64,000 nucleotides of DNA. It comes from Burkholderia sp. S171. Lineage in GTDB: Bacteria; Pseudomonadota; Gammaproteobacteria; Burkholderiales; Burkholderiaceae. The translations under genes were made by a program, and so were the position numbers. The notes under the pieces are model-generated. The model saw only the letters and a program-made list of their open reading frames with translations. It was not told the origin of the DNA and made no database searches. Every line of letters starts with the position of its first letter. Within the stretch, counting starts at the first letter, position 1. Where the stretch lies: NCBI RefSeq assembly GCF_009766085.1, contig NZ_LMUF01000028.1, positions 1-64,000 of the forward strand, given 5' to 3'. Of this stretch, positions 25,504 to 35,066 are shown one piece after another.

Positions 25504-28248
25504 CTACGCCTCCTCGACCGACAGGAAGCGGAATTCGATACCGCCTGCATCGTTCAGCGCGAGGTGCACGCCGCCGAACGGTTCCGCGATCGAGATGCGT
25601 TCCAGCACCTGGCGCGCGAGCTCAGGCAATACCGATTGCGTCAGGATGTGATCGACATTGCGCGCGCCGCTATCGACTTCCTTGCAGCGCTCGGTAATCA
25701 GCGCGGCCAGCGGTTCGTCCCACGTCAGGCGCGCATGATGATTGCGCTCGAAACGCTGCGCGAGCCGCGTGAGCTTCAGGTTGACGATGGACGTGATCTG
25801 CGCGTCGCCGAGCGGGTAGTACGGCACGAGCACGAGACGGCCGAGAAACGCCGGGCTGAACTGCTTGAGCAGCGCCGGACGCAGGCGCTCTATCAGCGCC
25901 TCGGGTTCCGGGCGCCGGCCGCCCTGGCACGCGTCGGTAATGATGTCTTGTGCCGCATTCGAGGTCAGCAGGATCAGCGTGTTCTTGAAGTCGATCGGCA
26001 CGCCTTCGCCGTCTTCCATCACGCCCTTGTCGAACACCTGAAAAAACAGTTCGAGTACGTCAGGATGGGCCTTTTCCATTTCGTCGAGCAGCACGACGCT
26101 ATACGGGCGACGCCGGACCGCTTCGGTCAGCACGCCACCGCGTCCATACCCCACATAACCCGGCGGCGCGCCCTTCAGGCCCGACACGCTATGGGCTTCC
26201 TGGAACTCGGACATGTTCACGGTAATCATGTTGCGCTCGCCGCCGTACAGCGTATCCGCGAGTGCGAATGCGGTTTCCGTCTTGCCGACACCGCTCGGTC
26301 CGACCAGCAGGAATACGCCGACCGGTTTGCCTGGATCGTCGAGATCGGCGCGGAACGTGCGCACCCGGCGCGCGATTGCATCGAGCGCCTGGTTCTGGCC
26401 GACCACGCGCTCGGCGAGCTTGTCCTGCAGATACAGCACCGTGTGCAGTTCGTCGGCGAGCATCCGGCCAACCGGAATTCCGGTCCAGCCGGAAATTACC
26501 TTGGCCACCATGCCGGAATCGACGCAGACCGGCACCATCGGCTCATCGCTTTGTACGGCTTCGAGCCCCTTCTCCAGGCGCGCAAGATTCGCCGTCAACG
26601 AGGCACCGTCTTCACTATCGTCGCCTTCCGCCGCCTTGCTTTCGTCCGCCAGATAGAGGCCGATCTTCTTGCGCCACGCGATGATCTCGCCGACCGCGTG
26701 CTTCTCCGTGACGAGCTTGTCGCTCAGCCGCGCGTGCTGTGTACGGTGCTCCTCGAGTTGCTTCGTGATGCCGACGATCGCGTCGGCGTGATCGCTTCCC
26801 GTGGCGGCTTCGTGACGCAGGATGCGCAACTGGTTCTCGTTGGTCTCGATCAAGCGGCCCAGCGCCTCGATTTCCTCGGGCACACCGTTCTGCCCGATAG
26901 CAACCCGCGCGCAGGCGGTGTCGAGCACGCTGATCGCCTTGTCGGGCAACTGGCGTCCGGAAATGTAGCGATGCGACAGCTTGACGGCATCGCGCACCGC
27001 GTCGTCGAGAATCTCGACGCCATGATGTTCCGCGAGCTTTTGCACCATGCCGCGCAGCATGTCGATAGCAACCGCCTCGGTCGGCTCCTCGACCTTCACC
27101 ACCTGGAAGCGCCGCGCAAGCGCCGGATCACGTTCGACGTATTTCTTGTATTCCGCCCAGGTCGTCGCGGCGATGGTACGCAGTTCGCCGCGCGCGAGCG
27201 CTGGTTTGAGCAGGTTGGCCGCATCGCCCTGTCCCTCGCTGCCGCCTGCACCAATCAACTGATGGGCTTCATCGATAAACAGGATCACGGGCACCGGCGA
27301 CGCCTTCACCTCGGCGATCACCGACTTCAGCCGATTCTCGAATTCACCTTTCACGCCGGCGCCTGCCTGCAACAACGCGAGATCGAGCGAGCGAACCGAC
27401 ACGTTCACCAAGGCGGGCGGCACGTCGCCCTGCACGATGCGTTGCGCGAAACCTTCGACGACTGCAGTCTTTCCGACACCCGCCTCGCCCGTCAGGATGG
27501 GATTGTTCTGGCGCCGCCGCAGCAACACGTCGATCAGTTGGCGGATCTCAGCATCGCGGCCGCGGATCGGATCGATCGCGCCTTCGCGGGCTAACGCGGT
27601 GAGGTCAACGGTGTACTGGTCAAGCGCAGTGCGGTGCGTGCCGCCCCCCGGTCCGCGCGGCATCGACGGCATCACGGGTTGCATGGGCGAGGCAGCCGTT
27701 TCACCGGCGACGGCTGCTGCCTCGGCGGGCTTGCCCGTGACTGCAGCGGTGCGCGCGGCGGCCCCGCCAGCGTCTTCCGCCGAGCCGGCCAGCACGGTCG
27801 GCAAAAGCTCGCGCAACGTCGCGCGCGGAATATTCAGCAGCGCCGGCGCCGATTCAAGCAGCAGGCCGCGCAAGCTGTCGACTTCGAGCAGCGCCAGCAA
27901 CAGCGTGCCCGAGCGGATCTGTTGCTCCGCGAGCAGCATCGAACTCAACAACCACGCTTCCTGGAAGAGTGACGAGAAATTCGGCGACAGGGCCGGCGTG
28001 CGGCCGTTGCCGCGCTTGAACTGGTCGACCGATTTCTGCAGTTGCGCAATCAGCGTGTCCGGCTTGATCTGGAAATGCGCGAGGATCGCGTGCAGATCGG
28101 GCGCGTCCAGTTCCAGCAACGTCAACAGCAGATGCTCGACATCGACGTTGTAATGCGTCTGCCGCACGCACAGTTGCGCGGCCTGTTCCATCGCGTGCTT
28201 GCACTCCGGGTTGAGCCGGCTCAGCAGCGTACGGATATCAATGTTCAT
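25504..28248 (-). CDS. clpV: T6SS sheath-recycling ATPase ClpV (TssH)
   Basis: A 914-residue AAA+ unfoldase that disassembles contracted TssBC sheaths. It has an N-terminal ClpN-type domain (1-160), a Pro/Ala-rich linker, D1 with Walker A GEAGVGKT and Walker B LFIDEAH, a coiled-coil M domain, and D2 with Walker A GPSGVGKT and Walker B LLDEMEKAHPD, all intact. The start at 28248 overlaps the tssG stop by 4 bases (ATGA), preferred over a codon 9 bases upstream. The large antisense open frame over this gene is a GC-rich shadow. Confidence 0.96.
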   Translation of the reverse strand: MNIDIRTLLSRLNPECKHAMEQAAQLCVRQTHYNVDVEHLLLTLLELDAPDLHAILAHFQIKPDTLIAQLQKSVDQFKRGNGRTPALSPNFSSLFQEAWLLSSMLLAEQQIRSGTLLLALLEVDSLRGLLLESAPALLNIPRATLRELLPTVLAGSAEDAGGAAARTAAVTGKPAEAAAVAGETAASPMQPVMPSMPRGPGGGTHRTALDQYTVDLTALAREGAIDPIRGRDAEIRQLIDVLLRRRQNNPILTGEAGVGKTAVVEGFAQRIVQGDVPPALVNVSVRSLDLALLQAGAGVKGEFENRLKSVIAEVKASPVPVILFIDEAHQLIGAGGSEGQGDAANLLKPALARGELRTIAATTWAEYKKYVERDPALARRFQVVKVEEPTEAVAIDMLRGMVQKLAEHHGVEILDDAVRDAVKLSHRYISGRQLPDKAISVLDTACARVAIGQNGVPEEIEALGRLIETNENQLRILRHEAATGSDHADAIVGITKQLEEHRTQHARLSDKLVTEKHAVGEIIAWRKKIGLYLADESKAAEGDDSEDGASLTANLARLEKGLEAVQSDEPMVPVCVDSGMVAKVISGWTGIPVGRMLADELHTVLYLQDKLAERVVGQNQALDAIARRVRTFRADLDDPGKPVGVFLLVGPSGVGKTETAFALADTLYGGERNMITVNMSEFQEAHSVSGLKGAPPGYVGYGRGGVLTEAVRRRPYSVVLLDEMEKAHPDVLELFFQVFDKGVMEDGEGVPIDFKNTLILLTSNAAQDIITDACQGGRRPEPEALIERLRPALLKQFSPAFLGRLVLVPYYPLGDAQITSIVNLKLTRLAQRFERNHHARLTWDEPLAALITERCKEVDSGARNVDHILTQSVLPELARQVLERISIAEPFGGVHLALNDAGGIEFRFLSVEEA

Positions 28249-29444
28249 GCGCTGCATCCTTCAAAGTGATGCTCGGGTTTGGTGGCCGCGCGCAGCGCGA
28301 GCCGGACCGGCGCCGGCGCTGCGGCGGTCGTGCCGCTTGTTTGGGTGGATTGAGCTTCGCGGGCTGGCTCGCCGTCATTTGCGCCACCTACCCATGAGGT
28401 CCAGCCGAGCCGGGCCGCATTCACGCCGCCGAGCGCACAGGTCACCCGTTGCGGCGCGAGTTTCAGCACGAACTCCACATCGAAATCCTGTTGCACGTAA
28501 CAGTGGATCAGCCATTGCGCCAGCGCGTGATCCGAGCCGCCAGGAAGCAACGCGGCAAAGCGCTTACGCGATAGATCCGCGAACTCAATGCGAATGCCTG
28601 CCGCCTGGTCCCACGCCCGGCGCCCGAGCATGCTCTGTCCGCCGAGCCGGGGCGCGCGTGAACCCACCCGCGCGAGCCGCATCGAATCCGTCTTGTCGAT
28701 CTCGCGCCAGCCGCCGACAAACTGCACACCGCGCACCGGCATCCCGAGGCGATCGGACAACAAGGCAAGCAGGCCCGTCATTGAACGCGGCGCTGCACTG
28801 AGCAGCCCGGCGTGACGCAGCCACAGCCGTTCGTCGTGCGGGCCTCGCATCGCACCGTGCAGGCCAAGGTTGCTCAACGCATCGAGACAGATAGCCAGCG
28901 CCGATGAATGCGGCGAGCGCCAGTTCAGACCCGGCGCATGCTTTTTGCGGCTGCGATAGAGAAAGCACAGGAAGCGGTGATTGAAAATATCGAGCAGGTC
29001 GGCGGTTGCGGAGTCGCGCTGTGCACGGCCTTCCAGCACCAGTTCGGTAAACGGCATGGGCAACGGACCGTTCGCGCCGGCCAGCGTCAGCACCGGCGTC
29101 GAGAGGGTGTAGGCCGGGCGTTGTGCATAAGCTGCACTAGGTGCGTGAGACGCATCGTGCGGCTCGTGTTCATGAGCTTCATTAGCATCACGAACGGATT
29201 GGCGCTTCGGCAACTCGCCGCGCCGCACGCTGCGGACATCGCTTGGCTCGAAGGTAAGCGACACAAAACCGCTCAACCGCACGCCTTCGCCCGCGCCATT
29301 ACCGCGCCCGAGCGGACGCGCGTGAGGCACGGCACGCTCAAGCAGACTGATGGCCTGGAACAGGTCGAATCCTTGTGGATTCGCGATGAGCCGGGCGATC
29401 AGAGCAGCTGCTGGCAACCGGTCATCGGCTCCCATTGCTTCCAT
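28245..29444 (-). CDS. tssG: T6SS baseplate protein TssG
   Basis: A 399-residue TssG, slightly longer than usual because of a His/Glu/Asp-rich insertion (about residues 85-105) and a Thr/Ala-rich C-terminal tail. TssG pairs with two TssF copies in the baseplate wedge. Typical segments are GFDLFQAISLLER near the N-terminus, FTELVLEGRAQRDSATADLLDIFNHR and LLALLSDRLGMPV. GGAGA about 8 bases before the ATG at 29444 supports this start. The 46-base overlap with tssF is larger than other overlaps in the locus. Confidence 0.94.
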   Translation of the reverse strand: MEAMGADDRLPAAALIARLIANPQGFDLFQAISLLERAVPHARPLGRGNGAGEGVRLSGFVSLTFEPSDVRSVRRGELPKRQSVRDANEAHEHEPHDASHAPSAAYAQRPAYTLSTPVLTLAGANGPLPMPFTELVLEGRAQRDSATADLLDIFNHRFLCFLYRSRKKHAPGLNWRSPHSSALAICLDALSNLGLHGAMRGPHDERLWLRHAGLLSAAPRSMTGLLALLSDRLGMPVRGVQFVGGWREIDKTDSMRLARVGSRAPRLGGQSMLGRRAWDQAAGIRIEFADLSRKRFAALLPGGSDHALAQWLIHCYVQQDFDVEFVLKLAPQRVTCALGGVNAARLGWTSWVGGANDGEPAREAQSTQTSGTTAAAPAPVRLALRAATKPEHHFEGCSA

Positions 29445-31162
29445 ATCTCGTCTCCACGGCGCACGACCAACCGCACAAAAGAATTAACCGATGTGTACAT
29501 CGCGAAAAAGCGCGCGAGCACCGCGCCCATCAGCAACGGCGAGCCACCAACGAACGCATGGGCGTCGAACTCGATGCTGACTTCGGTACCGCGGCAGTAT
29601 CCGCGCCATGCGTCGGCGCCAACATGCGCGGTCACGTTGCGCGCCTGGATGCTCTTGATGCCGTGAATCTGGTCTTGCTCGCGGGTGCTCTCCGACGCAA
29701 ACAGTCGCAGCATTTCCTGCAACTGCTTGTGCCCCGTCGCGCCGCTCACGAGCGAGTGATAGTTGAGCGTCAGCATCGAGATCAACCGCCATAGCGTCTC
29801 GCTGCCAAGCGGCGGACTGCGCTGCGGCGTCGGTTCATAAAGACAACGCACCCGCACGTTCTGCGATACCTTTTCGACCAGCATGCGCGCGCCGACCGGC
29901 AACTGTTCGGCAAGGTGCCGGTTGGTGCACATCACGTTCGCGTAGACGACCGGCTCGGTCGGCTGGCTGCTGACATTGCCTGCGTCGACGAAGCTCAGGA
30001 ACATGTCGGTGCCCTGCACGTTCTCGCGCAAACTATGCTCGCGGCGCGCGGACCAGAAGACGGTCGCGCCGTTTGCATCGACGTGGTCGATCGCCGAGAA
30101 CCCCGGCACGGTGGCCGAGCGTTCCATCGACGGGTCCGATGCAACTACGGAGACAATCGAATGAATTTCGGTCATGGCGTCGCGCCGCTGGTCCGCGACC
30201 AGCCGATATTCGTACTGCCGATGATCGATCGCGATGGGTTCGCTGGTCTGCGAGAACAGGTTCACGATCGGCGTGCAGCCGAGCTTGAAATGTTGCGCGC
30301 TCAGCATGCCGAGTCCGCGCGGCACGCGTTCGAGATGCAGGACGATTTCGCACGTGCGGCCAGTGCCAAGGCGGCCAGCCAGATGGTGCAGATCGAAGAA
30401 ATGAAACTTGCGCGGAAAGGCGAAATATTCCTGCATCAGCCCATAGGCCGGCTGCGCATGCGGCGGCTGCGGCAACACATTGTCGGCTTCCGCGTACCCC
30501 ACTTCGCGCCAGGCCGACGCGGATAAAACGACACCCCCGCCCCCCTCCGGCCGCAGCGATACATCGGTCACGCTCGACGCCAGCAGTTCATAGAGCGGCA
30601 TCGTCACCATCCAGTCGCCGTGCAGATGGATGCGCAATTGCTTGAGTTCGAGCTCCCCGAAATCGACACCCGGTTCGCACTCGAGCGTGAGGCGCAGCGT
30701 GGAGTCGTCGCCGAATGCCGCGCGGCTGATCCTCAGCGGCCACAGGACGGTCTCCCACGCCGTGCGGAACCGGCAGGCGTCACCGCTCTCAGTGAGCGCC
30801 TGCAGGCCCGTGTGACGCGCCACCTTGAAGCCCGCCGTCACCTTGCCCTGGCTCGGATCGAGTTCGAACTGTGCGACGGTCATCGACGGCATCGGCTGGA
30901 CGAGCGACGGGCAAACGTTGTCCAACAAGGCCGAAGCAACTTGCGGGAATTCCTGATCGAGATCGCGATGAACACGCGCCGCCAGAAATGCCGTGGCTTC
31001 GATCAGCCGCTCGGTGTGGGGATCCAGCGATTCAGTGCCATGCAGCGAAAGCCGCGCCGCGACCTTCGGATAGCGCTGCGCGAAATCGGCGCCCTGCGTG
31101 CGCAGATAGGACAGCTCGCGTTTGTAGTACTGCAGGATATCGTCGCGTGCCGGATCAGCCAT
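29399..31162 (-). CDS. tssF: T6SS baseplate protein TssF
   Basis: A 587-residue TssF. The N-terminal ILQYYKRELSYLRTQGADFAQRYPKVAARLSL segment (shown in parts) is the hallmark of the family, followed by DPHTERLIEATAFLAARVHRDLD and DNVCPSLVQPMPSM. TssF forms the baseplate wedge with TssE, TssG and TssK. Its ATG lies in the last codons of tssE (8-base overlap), which decides the start although the frame is open upstream. Confidence 0.95.
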   Translation of the reverse strand: MADPARDDILQYYKRELSYLRTQGADFAQRYPKVAARLSLHGTESLDPHTERLIEATAFLAARVHRDLDQEFPQVASALLDNVCPSLVQPMPSMTVAQFELDPSQGKVTAGFKVARHTGLQALTESGDACRFRTAWETVLWPLRISRAAFGDDSTLRLTLECEPGVDFGELELKQLRIHLHGDWMVTMPLYELLASSVTDVSLRPEGGGGVVLSASAWREVGYAEADNVLPQPPHAQPAYGLMQEYFAFPRKFHFFDLHHLAGRLGTGRTCEIVLHLERVPRGLGMLSAQHFKLGCTPIVNLFSQTSEPIAIDHRQYEYRLVADQRRDAMTEIHSIVSVVASDPSMERSATVPGFSAIDHVDANGATVFWSARREHSLRENVQGTDMFLSFVDAGNVSSQPTEPVVYANVMCTNRHLAEQLPVGARMLVEKVSQNVRVRCLYEPTPQRSPPLGSETLWRLISMLTLNYHSLVSGATGHKQLQEMLRLFASESTREQDQIHGIKSIQARNVTAHVGADAWRGYCRGTEVSIEFDAHAFVGGSPLLMGAVLARFFAMYTSVNSFVRLVVRRGDEIWKQWEPMTGCQQLL

Positions 31163-31610
31163 GTTCCACCCAACGCGGGTCCGCGGTGTAATGGCCGGAG
31201 GATGCCAGTTCAAAGGCCACATGGCCCACGCCGGTTCCTTCACGTATCTGGCCGCCGATCAGCAGGACCGCGTCGGGCGCGCAATCGGCGGGGAAAGTAA
31301 AACCGACAGTGACATTCGTGAGACGCGGTTCGAACAAGGTGATCGCGTGCCGGATAGCCGCGGCAATGGCGTCGCGATCGCCGCCCGAGCGCAACGAACG
31401 CTCCGAGAAGTCCGGCACGCCGTAGTCGATCACACTGCCGTCGGTTGTACCGAACGCTTCGAAGGTGAGCCGCGAACGTGTGTTCAGCAACCTGCCCAGA
31501 TCGCGCGCCACCGAATCCCGGAGCACATTCTTGCCCGGGAGAAGGGTCTCGCCGCTAGCGGCGAGACGGTCGAACAGGGGCATGACTGAGCCCCTTGAAG
31601 TTGCCGACAT
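31155..31610 (-). CDS. tssE: T6SS baseplate protein TssE (gp25-like)
   Basis: A 151-residue gp25/lysozyme-like baseplate protein. The conserved core includes SVARDLGRLLNTRS, the YGVPDFSER motif, and ITLFEPRLTNVTVGF. It initiates sheath polymerisation in the baseplate. AGGAG lies upstream of the ATG at 31610. It is coupled to tssF by an 8-base overlap and separated from hcp by 72 bases. Confidence 0.94.
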   Translation of the reverse strand: MSATSRGSVMPLFDRLAASGETLLPGKNVLRDSVARDLGRLLNTRSRLTFEAFGTTDGSVIDYGVPDFSERSLRSGGDRDAIAAAIRHAITLFEPRLTNVTVGFTFPADCAPDAVLLIGGQIREGTGVGHVAFELASSGHYTADPRWVEHG

Positions 31611-31682
31611 GACGCGAATACTCCTGATACAGATAAACAGATTGTGAAACGTCTTGCGCGTGGCGCGACCTACCCTCGGCTA

Positions 31683-32171
31683 TCAGGCAGCCGGTGCGAC
31701 AGCGACGTTCTTCGACAGATCCCAACCGAACGACGCGTTGCCCTTCTTGGTCGAGTCGATGTTCTGCTGTGTGTATTCCGAAGTCATCTGCGTGAAGTTC
31801 AGCGAGAACGTATCGCCCATTTCACCGCCGCCGCTTGTACCGATCGACGACACCATCGAATTGGTCAGCACGTACTTCATATGCAGCATGAACTTGCCGT
31901 TTTCATTACGGCCGATCGACAGCGTCGCGTCGCCAAGCTTCGTACCTTGCGCGCAAGCCGCGAAGAGACCGGGCGTTGCCTGGTCGGTGCTCTTGGAGAA
32001 CGAGAACTCCTGGAAATTCGGGCGGCCGAGCGTGCGTTCCGTATTGGTCGCGTCCATGCCCATCGGCAGCGAAACGGCGTGCGAGAACGAGTGGATCACG
32101 ATCTGATCGGCGTAGCCGTCGATCAGCGCGTTACCCTTGATGTCCTTGATGGAGAGAAGAATCGTATCCAT
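31683..32171 (-). CDS. hcp: T6SS tube protein Hcp (TssD)
   Basis: A 162-residue Hcp, which stacks in hexameric rings to form the expelled inner tube. Typical features are DTILLSIKDIKGNALIDGYADQIVIHSF in the first strands (shown in part), the R-x-x-x-x-EFSFSKSTDQATP loop, and YVLTNSMVSSI. There is no C-terminal extension. It lies 64 bases after tssC, allowing for separate translation or transcript processing, as expected for the most abundant subunit. Confidence 0.95.
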   Translation of the reverse strand: MDTILLSIKDIKGNALIDGYADQIVIHSFSHAVSLPMGMDATNTERTLGRPNFQEFSFSKSTDQATPGLFAACAQGTKLGDATLSIGRNENGKFMLHMKYVLTNSMVSSIGTSGGGEMGDTFSLNFTQMTSEYTQQNIDSTKKGNASFGWDLSKNVAVAPAA

Positions 32172-32235
32172 GACTGTCCTGGTTTAATTGGGTAGGTGAG
32201 CAAAGTTTGCGTGCGGCCGGGCCGCACGCCATGCA

Positions 32236-33747
32236 TCAGGCTGCCGCTGCGGGCAGTTCCGCCACGAGACGGATCGACGCGGTCAGTTCTTCCATCTGGA
32301 AATGCGGCTTCAAGAAGCAGGTTGCGCGATACGCACCCGGCTTGCCCGGTACTTCCGTCACGTCGACACGCGCTTCACCCAGCGGGTAGCGCGCCTTCGA
32401 CGCCTGTGATGCAGACGGATTAATCAGCACGTAGTCGGCAATCCAGTTGTTCAAGTAACTTTCGACATCGGCGCGCGTCTGGAAGCTACCGATCTTGTCG
32501 CGGATGATGACCTTCAGGTAGTGCGCGAAGCGCGAAGCGGCGAGCACGTACGGCAGACGCGACGACAGTTGCGCATTCGCGTTCGCCGAGTCCTTGTTGT
32601 AGGCCTTCGGACGGTTAGCGGTCTGGCTGCCGAAGAACGTCGCGAAGTTGGAGCCTTTCGAATTGACGATCGCGATAAAGCCGAGGTCGTTCAGTTCCTT
32701 CTCGCGACGGTCGGTGATCGTTACTTCGGTCGGGCACTTCAGAACGACATCGCCTTCGCCGGTCTTGAACGTGTGAGCGACCATGCCGTCCACCTTGCCG
32801 CCGCCTTCAACGCCGCGAATCGCCGTCGACCAGTTGTATTTTGCAAAGGCGTCGGTAATGCGCAGGCCCAGTTGATACGCCGAGTTGGCCCACAAGTACT
32901 TGCTGTGGTCCGTACCGTCGACGTTTTCCTCGAAGCTGAAGCTGTCCACCGGCTTGGTCTTCGCGCCATACGGCAAACGTGCGGCGTACGACGGCAGCAC
33001 GAGCGACACGTAGCGGGAATCCTCTGAGTCGCGGAAGCTGCGCCATGCGGCGAGTTCGGCGCTTTCGAATGTCTTCGACAGATCGCGCGTGACGCCCAGT
33101 TCCGTGTACGACTTCATGTCGAACAGGCTCGGTGCGGCGGCGGTGATGAATGGTGCGTGGGCAGCGGCGGCCACCTTCGAAATGCGTTCGAGCAACGCAA
33201 TGTCTTGCGGATGACGGCCGAAGCTGTAATCGCCGATCAGCAGCGAATACGGATAACCGCCGAACGTGCCGTATTCCTCTTCATAGATCTTCTTGAACAG
33301 CACGCTCATGTCGTGATCGACGGCCGTTTCGAGATCTTTCAGCAGTTCTTTCTTCGTGACGTTGAGCAAGCGCAGCTTCAGCTTCGTGCTCGTTTCAGTG
33401 CCGTACACCATGTCGTGCAGACCCGTCCATGACGCTTCGAGCGCCTGGAACGCCTGGTCATGCATGATCGCGTTGAGTTGATCGGTCAGGAGCGAATCGA
33501 TTTCGGCGACGCGTTCGTTGATCATCGCGACCACGGTCTTGTCCGGACTCGTGCGCATGCCTTCGTCGAGAATCTGCGACGCGAGTTGCCCGATCAGCTT
33601 CTTCGCGTAGACGCTTTGCGACTCCTCGACCGCCATGTTGCCTTCATGAACGATACGTTCAAGCAGGCTCAGTTCGGCGACGGGCGCCGTTGCTTCGAGT
33701 GTCTGGGTATCGCTTGCCGCCGTACCGGCTGCATTCTTGCTTGCCAT
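32236..33747 (-). CDS. tssC: T6SS contractile sheath protein TssC (VipB)
   Basis: A 503-residue large sheath subunit. Recognisable are DQLNAIMHDQAFQALEASW, the EYGTFGGYPYSLLIGDYSF stretch, FEENVDGTDHSKYLWANSAY and the C-terminal YPLGEARVDVTEVPGKPGAY region. TssC heterodimerises with TssB and its N-terminal helix is the ClpV target. The start at 33747 (MASKNAA) is preferred over a codon 9 bases upstream. Confidence 0.96.
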   Translation of the reverse strand: MASKNAAGTAASDTQTLEATAPVAELSLLERIVHEGNMAVEESQSVYAKKLIGQLASQILDEGMRTSPDKTVVAMINERVAEIDSLLTDQLNAIMHDQAFQALEASWTGLHDMVYGTETSTKLKLRLLNVTKKELLKDLETAVDHDMSVLFKKIYEEEYGTFGGYPYSLLIGDYSFGRHPQDIALLERISKVAAAAHAPFITAAAPSLFDMKSYTELGVTRDLSKTFESAELAAWRSFRDSEDSRYVSLVLPSYAARLPYGAKTKPVDSFSFEENVDGTDHSKYLWANSAYQLGLRITDAFAKYNWSTAIRGVEGGGKVDGMVAHTFKTGEGDVVLKCPTEVTITDRREKELNDLGFIAIVNSKGSNFATFFGSQTANRPKAYNKDSANANAQLSSRLPYVLAASRFAHYLKVIIRDKIGSFQTRADVESYLNNWIADYVLINPSASQASKARYPLGEARVDVTEVPGKPGAYRATCFLKPHFQMEELTASIRLVAELPAAAA

Positions 33748-33811
33748 CTGGATCACCTATGAAAGTTCGTTACGCCCGCGGTTGTGGGCATGCAATGCCA
33801 CTGCGTCCCGA

Positions 33812-33842
33812 TGTGCGCCGTTGTGCGCCGTTGTGCGCCGGG
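33812..33842. repeat. 10-bp tandem repeat in the tssB-tssC gap
   Basis: TGTGCGCCGT is repeated three times in direct tandem (third copy ends G instead of T). It occupies about a third of the 102-base gap between the sheath genes. It might form part of an mRNA structure or tune tssC translation, but nothing in the sequence proves this. Confidence 0.8.
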
Positions 33843-33849
33843 GTGCACA

Positions 33850-34404
33850 TTACGCAGCGGGTGCGACCTCGTTAGCGGCCGGCTCGGCCACAACCACGGC
33901 GGCAGGCTTGTCCCCGGCGTGGGCCTGGCTTTGAACTTTCTTCAGTTCCTCCGAGTTTTGGACGATGCGCTCCAGCATCAGGTCGAGCTCGTCGTTACCG
34001 TCGAGTTTGGCAAGCAGGTCACGCAGCTGCTGACGTGCTTCCAGGAGCTTGGCCAAGCGCGGGACCTGCTGCACGATGGCTTCCGGATGGAAATCGCCGA
34101 ACTTGGCGAACTTCAGTTCGACCTTGAGGTTGCCCTCGCCTTTCATCGTGTCGGGAACCGACAGGTCGAGACGCGGCGCGATCTTGCTCATGATCTCGTC
34201 GAAGTTGTCGCGATCGATTTCGACCAGCCGGCGCTCTTTCAGCTTCGGCAGCGGTTCTGCCGGTTGGCCCGACAAATCGGCGAGAAGGCCGACGACCATC
34301 GGCAATTCACGCTTTTCAATTGCGTCGCCGATTTCCACGTCATAAGTGATCTGGACGCGCGGCGGGCGATTGCGCCCGACCCACTTCTGCAAACTATTGG
34401 ACAT
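33850..34404 (-). CDS. tssB: T6SS contractile sheath protein TssB (VipA)
   Basis: A 184-residue small sheath subunit. The N-terminus SLQKWVGRNRPPRVQITYDV is diagnostic, followed by LPMVVGLLADLSGQP and the KLAKLLEARQQLRDLLAKLDGN helix (in part). The C-terminal tail is Ala/Val-rich. GGGAGA upstream of the ATG supports the start. It is the first core gene of the minus-strand T6SS locus and faces a long AT-rich upstream region. Confidence 0.95.
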   Translation of the reverse strand: MSNSLQKWVGRNRPPRVQITYDVEIGDAIEKRELPMVVGLLADLSGQPAEPLPKLKERRLVEIDRDNFDEIMSKIAPRLDLSVPDTMKGEGNLKVELKFAKFGDFHPEAIVQQVPRLAKLLEARQQLRDLLAKLDGNDELDLMLERIVQNSEELKKVQSQAHAGDKPAAVVVAEPAANEVAPAA

Positions 34405-35066
34405 TCGTATCTCCCAGGAAAGCTCGAATACATTGAGAAAACCGTCCCGCTCGCCACGTTTTTGAAGGCGACAGGCAAATCAGGTAATTCGGGGTAGAAC
34501 ACGCAGGAATCGGAGTACAAGGACAGGCGCGCGCAAACGCCGTTTAAACGCCCTCAAACGTATATCGGCAGGGGGTTTTCGGTTCTTTAGACTTATTATT
34601 CGAAGCGCGGGTATGTACCTATAAGCGGACTGTGCAGGCTGCCTTCATTTAGAAGCAATACAGTGGTTTTGATCGTGACGACCGTGCGAAACAGGTATAA
34701 AGCAGGCGTGAAACGGTATTCATCTGATTAATACAAAAGTAATGTGTAAATATTTGTCTAATTAATAGCGAGATATTTAAGCGGCTATTCTTCTTATAAA
34801 ATATCGCCGTATTATGACAATCGCGAAATCGACCGTAGGCACGCCCCTGAGTAATCAGCATGGCTAAGCGGCTGGCGAGGTATAACGCCCGCGCTACTGC
34901 GGAACCAGGACGTTCGACTCGTTGATCAAGGAGGGGCAAGTGCGAACCAGCGACGGCCCCCGCAGCGCGTCGGCGAAGCGAGGAACCCGCCGACGCCGGC
35001 TATTGGCAGAACAACGCGCCGTGCGCGCGTATCAACCCATGCGCGCACATTCCACCTGTAGAGTGC
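34405..35066. promoter_or_regulatory. long AT-rich upstream region of the T6SS locus
   Basis: 662 bases without a supportable gene between the tssB start and the 3' end of the 595-residue gene. The segment about 34575-34830 is strikingly AT-rich for this genome (runs such as TAATTAATAG and TTATAAAATAT), and short frames across it have no family resemblance. It is the natural place for the main T6SS promoter and for silencing by nucleoid proteins. I looked for a sigma-54 TGGCAC-N5-TTGC element on the minus strand and found none convincing. Confidence 0.45.

Noticed and set aside
25453..27594. 713-codon plus-strand open frame
   Set aside because: Fully antisense to clpV, whose AAA+ motifs are unmistakable. 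Long antisense frames are common in GC-rich genes, and no domain is recognisable in the plus-strand product.
34649..34939. 96-codon minus-strand frame in the AT-rich region
   Set aside because: No ribosome binding site, unlike composition to local genes, and no family match; the region fits a promoter better.
34405..35066. sigma-54 promoter for the T6SS
   Set aside because: Looked for TGGCAC-N5-TTGC on the minus strand; only poor partial matches were seen.
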